Shown one piece after another: positions 1 to 11,251 of a DNA stretch of 64,000 nt. This DNA comes from Taiwanofungus camphoratus (taxonomy: Eukaryota; Basidiomycota; Agaricomycetes; Polyporales; Taiwanofungaceae). Within the stretch, counting starts at the first letter, position 1. Each line of letters opens with the position of its first letter. Position numbers and translations under genes: made by a program. Under the pieces are notes generated by a model, which was given only the letters and a program-made list of their open reading frames with translations, was not told where the DNA came from and did no database searches. The DNA is taken from positions 124,001-188,000 of the forward strand of contig CP021222.1 of NCBI GenBank assembly GCA_003999685.1. The letters are read 5' to 3'.

Positions 1-49
1 AGAACTTGGTGAATGAACAGGTGTTGCTGTGGACCTTGGTCACGAGGTG

Positions 50-1189
50 TCACTTGTGACAGCTGTAGATGTGTCTCCAGAGTACGTGGGCTGGATCCCC
101 ACTCCCATTTCCACAAGTCAGCAAATTGTCTTTGGAAAACAGGAGATGAGTAAATACATACTTGTTCCGGTCAGGGTGGGTCGGGCAATGACACTTCTCA
201 GGCTCCAAGCCAGGTCGGTGCTTGACCTTGACCTTGGACTGATAGAGTGCAATGAGGTCCTCCAGGATGGCCCTCCCAGCTTCACTACGGATTGGAGCAA
301 CAGTAAACATTAACTCAGCAAGGCAATTGCACATGGGCATCAAATGGTGAATGCGAGAGAACGGGGTGCGGTAGTGGCGTACATCATCGGTGTTTGTGGT
401 CCGGAAAGGGTTACTAGCCTGCTGGTCATGGTACCTTTGGAGAGCGCTGAGCTTGAGCTTTCTCAGACTGGTCAAGAGATCTGCCCATCTTTTCTTGGAG
501 GACTCGTTGTTGCAGTCGGCAAGGCCCTCCAGCTCATTTGCGATGGCAGAATATTTATCACTGGTGATCAGCTCATGCAGCTCCCTCACTGAGAGAGTCT
601 GCACGAGCATGGGATTGTGGTTCATCTTCAGGATATGGAGAAGCTTGGGGAGAAGAGTACAAAGAGGGTTGCCAGCATATGCGCTTTGGCTGTTGGTTCT
701 GGGATTGGTTGAAGCATAGTACTTGTCATAGACATCATCACTCCTGTGCCCAGCATGCCTGTGATGCTGAGAGGAGCTATAGCTCTCATCTGCGATGTGG
801 GATCAACCAAGACTGAAGCCGCCACAAGACGGAGATCACTCACTAATGGCATGAAGGGCCTCAGCTCGGAAGTTGTGGTTCTGGAGGGATGGAAATCCAG
901 CTTGAATGCCTGCTGCACTAAGACACGAGCAGTATGTTCTAGCTGACCAGATATGACTGTCATCTTGCTCATAGACTGATCGGTTATGAAAATCTGGGTG
1001 CCATTTGATGTGGACAATCCCCGCTTTGAGTGGCTCAACTTTGAGAAGCTCATCCACTGTCTTGAAATCTCTGAATGCACCCTTCACCAGGAGAATAGCT
1101 ACTCTGGTGAGCATAGGGTTACAGAGGAGAGGGTGTAGTCTCAACCCCTCGTGCAACGCTGATAGGCACCAGGCCCTTCTAGGCCTCAC
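50..1189 (-). pseudogene. Tyrosine recombinase (DUF3435/FluG type), catalytic and C-terminal part
   Basis: This is the C-terminal part of a tyrosine recombinase of the DUF3435 family, the enzyme of Crypton- and Starship-type DNA transposons. The upper exon carries HPLLCNPML followed by KGAFRD, a hallmark stretch of the family, and ends with HNFRAEAL, which supplies the catalytic H-x-x-R. A 54-nt intron (790-843, gtgagt...gcag) joins it in frame to the exon from 789 down to 50. That exon continues with AGHRSDDVYDKYYAS, giving the GH and the catalytic tyrosine. The tail has an IRS-x2-GR helix block and a Cys/His-rich end (CHCPTHPD, final HIYSCHK). Upstream of about 1189 the frame is lost, and the family's preceding exons are found about 1.1 kb away at 2265. 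Family assignment is from remembered motif order. The gene as a whole is broken by insertions, so it is called a pseudogene. Confidence 0.75.
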
Positions 1190-2264
1190 AGAGCGCTCTC
1201 ACTCAACCCTAGGACTTTAGTCATGGCTTCAATGCCACTCAACGCGTCTGATACCACCTGAAAGGCCACCACGGGACTCTCTGATAGCTTCAAATCATGC
1301 CACAGCCACTTCATCAATTCTGGTCTGATGTTCCAGCACACAGCTCTCTCTACGCACAATGCGCCACATGCAGTCACCACTCAAAGTCCTTGCACGTGAC
1401 CAGTCACACCACTCCGATATCGCTCAATCAGCTTCAACGCGCCACTCGATGCGCTCGATAATGCTACGGCCACAGGTCTCGTCTTAGTCTATGTATGTTC
1501 CTTTGTCTCAGCCTTACTAGTGACGTCAGTATAGTAGCCACTCCCTCTACAAGCTATTTTGTAGTACGCAAGTAGTTAGGATGCCACTTGTACTATGCCA
1601 CTCCTGATGCACCTTACATTATAGTAAAGTAGTATAAACATGATGTACAACGTCTTGGACCAACAAAGAAGTTTTCCCTCATTCTGCAGAGCTCAAGAAG
1701 AGCACCTTTGATACAGTCTTCTACTGTGTTCAACTGCGTCTTTCCGTCTTTGCCTACATTCGAAGAGTTGCATTTACAATCTGCCTTCTACAGTCTCTTG
1801 AAGGGTTGCATCTCGTCCGTCTTCGACATCCGTCAAAGGGTTGTGCTCAGTCTTACATCCGCCTTCGAGTCACATCAAAGGGTTGCATTCACAAAAACAT
1901 CTCTAACTCAAGTCTGCCTTCTACAGTAATTGAAGGGCTGCGTATCAGCTAAGTCCTCCTGTTTAGCCTCCCCGTAGTACAGTACAACATAGTAGCACAT
2001 CAAAGCTATGTCAAGCAGTCGCGACACATGTCGTAGGTCATTGAAGACCTTTGTAGACGTCTCTCGACCCATTTGAGATTGGAAACCCTTTGCTGCTGAC
2101 TCTCCCCTGTGCACTAACTAGTACTATAGCCTTCCAGCTTCTCTATAGGTCGTAACCAGTTGGGGGTTGGAGTATTATAGTTCGTATCAACGTGTGTTCA
2201 GGACTGTAACAGGCAAGATAAGCATGTGTCGACAAGCTAGGACAATGGGAGGAAGGATGCTTAC
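1190..2264. other. Insertion separating recombinase exons, unclassified
   Basis: Recombinase coding stops at a clean splice donor at 2264 and resumes only near 1189, where the family would have a short intron or none. The intervening 1.07 kb has no convincing coding frame. It contains a TATA-like stretch (tttatactac read on the minus strand, near 1630) and a set of degenerate repeats. A solo LTR or an internally deleted Copia-type element is possible. I found no matching termini or target duplication. Confidence 0.4.
1755..1945. repeat. Degenerate 55-70 bp tandem repeats
   Basis: Four to five imperfect copies of a unit ending in (t/c)gaagggttgca or tcaaagggttgc recur at 1760, 1800, 1840, 1885 and 1930. 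The phrase tctgccttctacagt occurs twice, near 1780 and 1915. The block lies within the insertion that interrupts the recombinase gene. Such subterminal repeats are common in fungal LTRs and non-autonomous elements. No function is claimed. Confidence 0.5.
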
Positions 2265-2530
2265 TTTCTCCAAGAAGTAGCTGTCATCCCTTTGCCGTCC
2301 TTCTTGACCTCCATAGCAAACTCAGGATTGCCGTGTTCATTGTGAAAGACAACAAACTCTACATCCTGGTTACATCTGGGGCATGAGTCTCGGGCTGACG
2401 TCAACCTCGAAGTAGACTCACCTTGTAATGCAAGCCTCGACCACTGCCTTCATGAGCAGTCGACTCAATGTACTTGCCCACTTGAGCTGAGGTAAAGATG
2501 TTGAGCATAATCCTGTTCCACAGATCCAAA
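2265..2530 (-). pseudogene. Tyrosine recombinase (DUF3435 type), middle exons
   Basis: Two exons (about 2530-2422 and 2365-2265) separated by a 56-nt intron (2366-2421) read in frame as LNIFTSAQVGKYIESTA, then GSGRGLHYKDVEFVVF, then VKKDGKGMT. This matches the conserved core of DUF3435 recombinases, usually TSARVGEYIESTAR followed by GRGLYYKDV. The first catalytic arginine (in SAR) reads as Gln here and the following Glu reads as Lys. Both are what C-to-T decay of a CpG or a G-to-A change would give. The exon ends at a good donor (gtaagc). The protein would therefore probably be inactive even without the insertions around it. Confidence 0.72.
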
Positions 2531-3204
2531 TGGTCTCACGGTGATACAATCTAGGGAGTCCTGAATGGAGGGATGAACCTAGGGAGTAGGTCTGACACAT
2601 CCAATGAGAAGGGAGAGCTAAAGTGGAGTGGTATCTGTGAGAGATACCAAAGGAAAAGGTAAGTGAGTGGACACAACAAAGAAACTACCTAGACCACAGT
2701 CAGGGTCCTAAAAGTCTAGTGTGTGCAGAGGAGTAAGGGGCCAATGAGTCCTGCATGACAGGATCTTATGCCGAGGTGTGGACAGTCCCAGAGAGGTAGG
2801 AACATAGTCTTCTAATCCAATGGCAGCGGGCTGGTAGGATACCGGCCAGGTGTAAAGGAGTTGAAGAAAACTGAAGGCGAACTGATGATAAACTGAAAAC
2901 TGAAGGATAACCAAAAACCAATGTAATCGAGGGAGGGGATGCTGCTGGGGAATGCTGGCATAGGAATGGAATGTAGAGCTGGTGTAGGCAATAACTGATG
3001 GACTGAACTATACGCAATGTGTGCCTATGGGGTATAACGAGGGCAGAGGCATGTCAGATGAGGAGGAGGAGGGGGGCTGGTTACTCAGACCGAAGTTACT
3101 CCAACTTCGAGAACATAGGACGTAGGGGACGTAGGACTGCTGTGATATATGATGTAATATGACTGCTGGCTGATAAAATGCATAAATACGATGGAGGGAA
3201 CCTT
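2531..3204. other. Recombinase remnant, no readable frame
   Basis: This stretch should hold the recombinase segment just before the TSAR-like core, but no frame longer than about 80 codons matches the family. It carries repeated actgaa/gaaaactga tracts near 2870-2910. It ends at the target-site duplication of the retroelement. I see no other gene in it. Confidence 0.35.
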
Positions 3205-3209
3205 ATCAG

Positions 3210-3685
3210 TGAAACAATTTCTATTTCTTATCATTACCACGGTCATTGCTTACATATGGACTATTACTGTACGGGCCCCGGATCGGCCCCGCTTACGCAT
3301 AGGACTCTGACTCATATCCGGGCCGCTTACCACATTCCCCATTACTAACACGTATTGCTAATACGCCCAGATCGTACCACTTTCTATTCACTCAGAGTCG
3401 TACCACATCTCGGACCTCCTGCCCTAGAGTAGTTCTTGGTCCGTGCTCATGATTGGTATTTGTATATATAGCATGTACTTAGCTTAGGTTGGACCTTAAG
3501 TCTGATCTTGTTACTATTATATTCATGTCTTGTATCCTCTCGCTCACATCTGAGTGATACTCGCTCGAGTCTACGGACTTCACGACACTCGGTCTATATC
3601 GACCATAAGACCTCGCCACCTTCTATCGTGGTCAGGCCCTCACGTGTGAGGCCACATATAGGATCCGAGATACCAATTTGTATCA
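3210..3685 (+). repeat. 5' LTR of Gypsy element
   Basis: The repeat runs from TGAAAC to GTATCA and matches 10771-11246 in length exactly (476 bp). A TATA box (tgtatatata, 3461-3470) sits about 30 nt before the taagtctgatc stretch near 3498, the likely start of the R region. The sequence right after the LTR (about 3687-3698) is complementary over 12 nt to 3499-3510 within it, as in elements that prime reverse transcription with their own RNA. Confidence 0.93.
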
Positions 3686-3832
3686 AAAGATCAGACTTTC
3701 AACGAGTCGCCCCTAGTACCATCTAGTGGGCATACATCCATTACCACGTCTTACCTCAGGACCGTCGATCCTGACTATTGGGGGTTACCTGCACGAGGAG
3801 AGGAACCACTTCTCTACGACATTGAACAACGA

Positions 3833-5164
3833 GTGTTCGTAGACGCGAACCGGAACCCAATCTATCCGAGTTCACCGCTTACCTGGGTCAGAACAACATT
3901 CAGACGACCAATCCAACAAGCACAGGCCAACCTCGCTACTTACTTCCAGCGAAACCCTGTCGACGAAGGAAAAGACATCGCCATCTTATTCACGGGAGGA
4001 TCGCAGGAAGCCACACCTATCAAACCCATTCCCGAAGGCTCGTTCACCGCCTCCACTTCCTGAACCCCGACTCCCACTCCATCCTCTTCAACACCCACTC
4101 CTATAATATCCGCACCCACACCTCGACGAGTCACAATGGCGACAATTGGGAACATGACCCAACAGCAGCTGGAGGCACTCATCGTTCGCCTCCAGACCCA
4201 ACAACAAGGGGCTCGAGCCCTCAAACTCGACATCCCTGCACCGGATCCATTCACCGGGCAAGGGGAAGACTTGGACCGATTTGTCCAACGGGTGGAGCAC
4301 TACTTCACTGCCACAAACAACACCAACCTCAGCGATGATGCAAAAATCGCATTCACGGTCGCCCTCATGAAGGGAGGGCAAGACGCACGCATATGGCGTG
4401 ATACGTTCTACGAACGAGCAGCGGGAGGCCAAGTGCCCTACAGGACATGGGACATATTCAAAGCATCCCTCAAGTTGGCATTCCCTGAACATGAGGGGGT
4501 GCAGCGAGCACATCAGGTGCTCATGGAATTACCAGCCAAGCAGCTGAACAAGAAAACGAAGGCCACTACCAAAATGTATGTGGAAAGATTCCGACTTCTG
4601 GCCGAAAAGGCAAAGTTGAAGGACGCGACTATCGATGCGAACGGGAACCGCACCGAGAACAACTACCCTACCCTTAGGGCGATATTCATCAAGGGGCTAG
4701 ACCGCCAGATCTACGCCACATTAGCTGGAAGGGCCACATCCGAAAGGCCGGACACCATGGAAAAATGGTACCGAGACGTTCTATCATTAGACGCAATCTA
4801 CAAGGGGATTGACCAGATCTCTAACGTCACCACCTCGGTCGATTATGGGGAACCCATGGACGTAGACGCAGTCGTCACACGACCGACACGCACCTCCTCA
4901 TCCGCCTCTAACAAGAAGCAATGGACGGATGGTTGCTCCTTGAACGAAAGCGAAAGGAAATACCACCGCGACAATAACCTATGCTTCTATTGCCATAATA
5001 GAGGACATTCGGCACGCAACTGTCGCAAAAAGGCGGCAGCAAGGACGAAGAACATGCCCAAGGTGCAAGACACGCGCTCTGTGGATTATCGCTCTTATAT
5101 CAAGAGCCTATCAGCTGACAAGAAAAGAGAGGTCATGGAAGAATTGGCCGCAGAGGATTTTTAA
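3833..5164 (+). other. gag region of the Gypsy element
   Basis: The main open stretch (4136-5164, 342 codons) is a retrotransposon gag with a helical capsid-like domain and one CCHC zinc knuckle, CYCHNRGHSARNC, near residues 288-300. A short leader coding stretch from 3833 precedes it. It is a virus-like-element part, recorded as a fossil component of the 3210-11246 element. Confidence 0.85.
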
Positions 5165-5217
5165 AGGGGCAGGGTGAGTCGACGCAACCGCTGCCCATTT
5201 CAGTTTCACTGTCCCGT

Positions 5218-5973
5218 GTGGTACTAGTAGTTCGGAATGAAAAGGCTTTACACATTCCGATTACTGTGGGACGAAAAGATGTCGAAGCGCGCGCCTTCAT
5301 CGATAGCGGCGCCTCTGGGATATTCATACACCCCAGATTTGTGAAGGAACACAACATCCGCACCGAGGCTTTACCCCGTCCAATGCCCGTATTCAACGTG
5401 GACGGAACGGCTAACAAACAAGCTATCATCACAAAGAGGGCCCTTCTCTCTTACAAGATAGGGGGAGAACCCCGATTCGTTAAAGCCTATGTGGCCAGCA
5501 TAGGAAACGAAGATATTATCTTCAGGCATACCTGGCTCAAACTGGAAAACCCGGATATCGATTGGAAGACGGGACGGGTGGAGCTTAAACACCGCATGAC
5601 TCTGGAAGAATCTAGGGAATGGAAGAAAAACCTACTAGAAACCAGAGCCAAACGACTAGAGATCAAGAGATTAATGGCAGAATCTCTCTCTAGAGGGATC
5701 ATTAAAGCTCGCCAGCCCTCAGTCGAAGAAATCAAGGACGAAGGAGATGGGGAAGTCGTGGACACCATGTCCCCGATCCTACCGACAATCGAAACCCCTC
5801 GTCGAACGACGCACCGAGACTCGCTGGTCTCAACCCCGGAAGAAAACTCAGTAAACGGCATCACACTCAAACAGGCCATGGAAACGATCGACGACGATGA
5901 GCTGGTCATAGCATTCATCGAAGGAGACGATCGAATCACAATGTATGGACGGGACTCACACCCCGTGTATTGA
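5218..5973 (+). other. Aspartic protease region of the Gypsy element
   Basis: A 251-codon open stretch contains the retropepsin signature AFIDSGASGIFI and a later W-L-x4-P-x-IDW motif typical of Gypsy proteases. It lies between gag and the reverse transcriptase, as the family requires. Confidence 0.85.
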
Positions 5974-6231
5974 GACACCCCGCTTACGGAGAAGAAATAC
6001 CCTCTCGATGGGGCATATCGACGCCTCGAAAATGGTCTCATCTGGCAGGTCAAGCACGACATCGGTCGACTCACCACGGCAACAGAATTAGCAATCAAGG
6101 AACATGCCAAGGAGAAAGAGAAACCCGTCAAGGAACTCGTACCTGAGTACCTTCACGATCTCCTACCCGTATTCGACAAACAAGCGGCAGCCCGACTCTC
6201 TAAGCATACGGAACACGACCATGAGATCAAC

Positions 6232-9045
6232 TTGAAGGAAGATTTCAAGGAATTCAAACAGTCCACTTATTCGCTCAACAGAGAGGAACGAGAGGAGCTG
6301 GATAAGTTCCTGGAAGAAAACCTTCAAAAAGGGTACATTCGTCCGTCGAAATCACCATTGGCTAGTCCGTTCTTCTTTGTAGAAAAGAAAGATGGGGGAT
6401 ATCGACCTTGCCAGGATTATCGGGAACTCAACGAGGGAACTATCAAGGATCGTTACCCACTCCCCCTTATATCGGAACTCCTGGAACGGCTGAACAAGGC
6501 GACCATCTTCACCAAGATGGATCTCAGACAGGGGTACAACAATGTACGGATCCGAGAAGGAGACGAATGGAAGGCGGCTTTCAGTGTTCCAGCAGCTGGG
6601 GAAGGACCTCCCTCGTTCTACGAATCCCTGATAATGTTCTTCGGGATGTGCAACTCACCGGCGACGTTCCAACGGATGATGAACACAGTCTTCGCTGACA
6701 TGCTCAAGGAGGGATGGTTGGCAATCTACATGGACAACATCCTTATCTACTCAACAGACCCTGAGGAGCATAAAAAACGAACGCGGCGAGTTATCGAAAG
6801 GCTCCGGGATACCGACCTGTATCTCAAACCGGAAAAATGCAAATTCGACGTGCAAGAAGTCGAATTCTTAGGCATGATCATTAGACCCGGACAACTCGCC
6901 ATGGACCCAGTCAAGGTAGCCGGCATTAAAGACTGGCCGATACCTAAGAACCTCAGAGAGGTTCGGTCGTTCATCGGGTTTGGAAACTTTTATCGTCGGT
7001 TCATACATAGGTTCTCGCATCTGGCCCAGCCTCTGATCTCGCTTACGCGAAAAGACGTCAAATGGCACTGGGACAACGAACAGCAGGAGGCATTCGAGAC
7101 ACTGAAGAAAGCTTTCCTGGAACAACCGGTTCTATTGATGCCTGACCCGGAGAAACCGTTCGCGCTGGAAACTGATGCATCGAAGTTTGCCACAGGCGCT
7201 GTCCTCAGACAAAAAGACGATAACGGAGATTGGCACCCATGCGGTTATATCTCCCAAAGCATGACACCGGCGGAACGAAACTACGATGTTTACGATCGGG
7301 AACTTATGGCGGTCATGAGAGGGCTCAACGAATGGAGTCACCTCCTCATCGGTAGCCCGTATCCAGTCATGATTTACAGCGATCACAAGAATCTGACATA
7401 CTGGAAGACGGCACGAAATCTAAATCGAAGACAAGCACGATGGGCTCTGTGCCTGTCCGAATTCGATTACAGACTGGTTCATGTACCCGGCACACAAATG
7501 GTGCAAAGCGACGCGCTCTCTCGACGCCCCAACCACGACAACAGTTCATCAGACAACCAGGATGTAACCGTCCTACCAGACAAAGTATGGGCAGCGGCAA
7601 TTGACACGAGTCTTAGAGCCTCCATCGCGGAAGCATGTGTAAATGACTCGATGTATACGAAAGGGATGCGCAGTGCACGAAACGGCTCAAACGACCACTG
7701 GACAATTCGAGACGGAGACCTCCTCTACGATAATTGGGTGTATATCCCCCTGAACGAGGATCTACAGCGACAAACGGTCTCGAATTATCACGACCTCCCC
7801 TCCGCAGGCCACCCTGGAATTCAGAAAACTCTCGCATCGATTCGACGAGACTACTGGTGGCCCGGAATGGCTGACTTCGTCACGCGATACGTCAAAGGCT
7901 GCGGCACTTGCCAACAAATGAAAGTTAACACACACCCTACCCGACTGGCCCTACTCCCGATCAAACCCGCGCAGCACGCCACTCCGTTCAGCACATTCTG
8001 CTGCGATTTCATTATGGATTTGCCAACTTCGGAGGGCTACGATTCAATTTTGGTCGTTGTGGACCATGACCTTACGAAGGGGGTAATTTTCATTCCATGC
8101 AACAAGACGATTGACGCATCAGGAACAGCCGAGGCATTATATCGCGAGGTATACAAGTGGTTTGGTCTTCCAGACAAGATCATTAGCGATTGGGGGCCAC
8201 AATTCGCATCAAAGGTATTCCAGGAACTCTGCCGCATGACCGGAGTCAAGTCGGCTATGAGCACGGTGTTCCATCCTCAAACGGATGGGGAGACAGAACG
8301 AGTCAACCAGGAACTGGAGATCTACCTGCGATGCTTTACGAGCAACAACCCGGATAAATGGTCTTCCTTACTCAGCGCAGCACAATTCGCTCACAACTCA
8401 AGGGAACATTTGACAATCAAGGTGTCACCGTTTAAAGTCATGATGGGTTTCGAACCGCGAGGAATTCCTGTTATACACAAGGGATCGGACACGCCCGGTG
8501 CAGCTTATCGCCTGAAGAACCTCCAGAAGATAAGGGAACAAGCACATACGGCGATGGAGCTAGCCCAGGCGGTACTGGCAAAACGGATCAAACTACCGGG
8601 GAAGGGTTTTCGCAAAGGTCAACAGGTCTGGCTCGACTCTCGGAACCTAAAACTGCTGTACCCGTCCAGGAAGTTAGCACCCAAGAGAGAGGGACCATTT
8701 GAAATCATCGAAGTCCTAGGCCCGGTGTCATACAAACTAAAACTCCCGGAGACTTGGCGGGTACACCCCGTTTTCCACGCTGCCCTTCTATCACCGTATA
8801 CGGAAACGGAGATCCATGGCCCGAACTACATGAGGCCACCCCCGGAACTTATCGAAGGCGAAGATAACTACGAAGTCGAAGCTATCATCAGACATCGGGA
8901 GAACTTACGGAAAAAATGCCGCGAGTATAGGGTCAGGTGGAAAGGATATTCTTCGGCAGATGACTCATGGGAACCGGAAGCAAATCTAGCCGGTACTGCG
9001 GAGGAGCTCCTGGGAGCATATAAGGAGAGGAAGAACTTAAGCTAA
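6232..9045 (+). other. RT / RNase H / integrase / chromodomain region of the Gypsy element
   Basis: A 937-codon open stretch. Reverse transcriptase motifs include FTKMDLRQGYNNVRI and YMDNILIYS (the YxDD-type box). RNase H begins at TDASKFATGAVL. Integrase has the HHCC zinc-binding block (HPG...CGTCQQMK) and the DDE core, with DFIMDLP, SDWGPQF and a later glutamate in ETERVNQEL. The last 60 residues form a chromodomain (YEVEAIIRHR...YRVRWKGY...SWEPEANL), which targets integration to marked chromatin in relatives. Confidence 0.93.
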
Positions 9046-9089
9046 ATCCAGTTCACTCCCTTCAGACGAACTACCACCCGCTAGCAAAC

Positions 9090-10499
9090 ATGCCTCACCA
9101 GTCCAACACCACCACCCAAGCTGCCGCTCGTGGCCGAGCCCGTGCCTTCCTTGTCACGCGACGCGCCACCCGCACACCTCTGACGACCACATCTCCTACA
9201 GCAGTACCATCCTCGTCCTCGGCATCCTCGACTTCCTCGGCCTACGGCCCACTCCTCGGTTTTCACGCCGCCGCACATTTTCGCAACCCCGTACCGGGAG
9301 AAGGTGCCTTACCCAGACAAGCCGACGTCATCTACTACCCGTGTTGCGTCTACGACATGGACCCAATCCTCCTCGACATCTTGGTTCGACACTCGAGGGA
9401 CATTGCCCGATTACTCGGGTCTCTGCCAAATACATGAAACAACCAGGATGAACAAGAGGCATTCGGAGAATACATCGACGCTAGGCTACAATACTTAGGA
9501 GCGGTAGATGACGCAACTGAACAGCTGGCCATATGGAAGAACAAAATCTGACAGTTAGACTTCAAGGTGGTCCGCACCCTACGAAGGATGGACGATATGT
9601 CCATGGCCCACCACCTCCAAGACATGATCGCCCCACACCGACGAACCAACCACCACCGGTTTGTACGACAATCCCAGCCCGACATTGTCACACGTGGACC
9701 CACCCCACCGCCCGAACCCGAAGACCCCTTGCAAACCTTCATCGATACGCCGGCCGGACAAGAATCCATTGGGACCGTACCTAGTAGAATCAACTCTCTC
9801 CCGAACTACATGCGCCCCGGACCCAATTGGAGACCTCGAGGACGCTGCCATGCCTGCGGCAGCATGATGCACTGGGTACGTGACTGCCCCGACTACACCT
9901 GTGCCAGGTGCCATCGTACTGCCCCGGGACATCTATCCTGAGAATGCACGGTAGCACGCCACGCCTCAGCCCCGCCCATCTTGCCTGCCCCGGGAGAGGG
10001 TCGTCGTCGCGAGATAGTCGACTCAATTCACCGCCCCACACAAGCACCCATCCCGGTCATGTCGGCCACAAACCCTCCACGGGTTCTTATGTCCAGAAGG
10101 GATCAACCCCTTCCCCCTACCCCATCCCACCTAAGAGTCAATGGGGCGCCAACCCCTCGTACTAATGCAACAGCCGGCCCATCCCGAGCCGACACGCCTT
10201 ACCCTCACCCACACGCACCCGGACCACCACTCAACCATTTATCCGGACCAGGAATACCGCCCAGCCAACACCTCGCAGAACCTGGGGCAAGTATTGGCCC
10301 CTTCACTCGTGGCCCCGACAGCCGATTCACCCCTCCCCCAGTCATCCCACCTCCCCTGTCTAGTTATCACCTCCCCCCTGTCGTTTCTCCACCACCTGCT
10401 TACCGCCGCAGGACTTACGACCCGCCCTCAAACTCCTACATGAACGACGACGAATGGGACGATTATGGGTTCGAGGACTACGGTGATGGTGAACAGTAG
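9090..10499 (+). other. Extra post-pol coding stretch of the Gypsy element
   Basis: Between pol and the 3' LTR lies about 1.4 kb with coding character in more than one frame. It holds a Thr/Ser-rich start, a CCHC zinc knuckle (CHACGSMMHWVRDC) followed directly by a second Cys/His cluster (CARCHRTAPGH), then a strongly proline-rich segment and an acidic tyrosine-rich end (DDEWDDYGFEDYGDG). Most Ty3/Gypsy elements have no gene here. It appears interrupted a few times. Its origin may be a second gag-like or nucleic-acid-binding gene; no function is claimed. Confidence 0.6.
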
Positions 10500-10770
10500 G
10501 GGTGCTGTTTGCTTGAGGCAGTAGGTTGCAAGCGGTGCTGGGTCCTTACCCGGCCGCCCACATGCCTACATTGCACGAGGCTTACACGATGTCGTGGGTC
10601 CTTACCCGGTCGCTGCGAGTCTCACAAGGTACGAGATGAAACACTCTCATTTGGGATTCGAGGTGAAACACCCTCACGGTACGCGGTGAAACACCCGCAC
10701 AGCTGACAAACATTTATTTAACGGAAAAACAAGTAGGGTCGTTCGGAGATCGACCTTAGTAAGGGGGTAA

Positions 10771-11246
10771 TGAAACAATTTCTATTTCTTATCATTACCA
10801 TGGTCATTGCTTACATATGGACTATTACTGTACGGGCCCCGGATCGGCCCCGCTTACGCATAGGACTCTGACTCATATCCGGGCCGCTTACCACATTCCC
10901 CATTACTAACACGTATTGCTAATACACCCAGATCGTACCACTTTCTATTTACTCAGAGTCGTACCACATCTTGGACCTCCTGCCCTAGAGTAGTTCTTGG
11001 TCCGTGCTCATGATTGGTATTTGTATATATAGCATGTACTTAGCTTAGGTTGGACCTTAAGTCTGATCTTGTTACTATTATATTCGTGTCTTGTATCCTC
11101 TCGCTCACATCTGAGTGATACTCGCTCGAGTCTACGGACTTCACGACACTCGGTCTATATCGACCATAAAACCTCGCCACCTTCTATCATGGTCAGGCCC
11201 TTACGTGTGAGGCCACATATAGGATCCGAGATACCAATTTGTATCA
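10771..11246 (+). repeat. 3' LTR of Gypsy element
   Basis: Starts TGAAAC and ends GTATCA, the same length as the 5' copy with about 8 transitions between them. A purine-rich tract (aagggggtaa, 10761-10770) directly precedes it and is the expected polypurine tract. The ATCAG target duplication follows. Confidence 0.93.
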
Positions 11247-11251
11247 ATCAG

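Larger units (their letters stand above)
3210..11246 (+). mobile_element. Ty3/Gypsy chromovirus LTR retrotransposon
   Basis: An 8037-bp element bounded by two 476-bp LTRs and flanked by a perfect 5-bp target duplication, ATCAG (3205-3209 and 11247-11251). Parts in order are gag with a CCHC zinc knuckle, aspartic protease, reverse transcriptase, RNase H, integrase and a C-terminal chromodomain, which is the chromovirus (Metaviridae) order. A further zinc-knuckle and proline-rich coding stretch follows pol. The two LTRs differ at about 8 of 476 positions, all transitions, so the insertion is fairly recent. It looks nearly whole, with a small number of breaks. It lies inside an older recombinase gene, which dates that gene's death or disruption to before or at this insertion. 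Confidence 0.95.
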
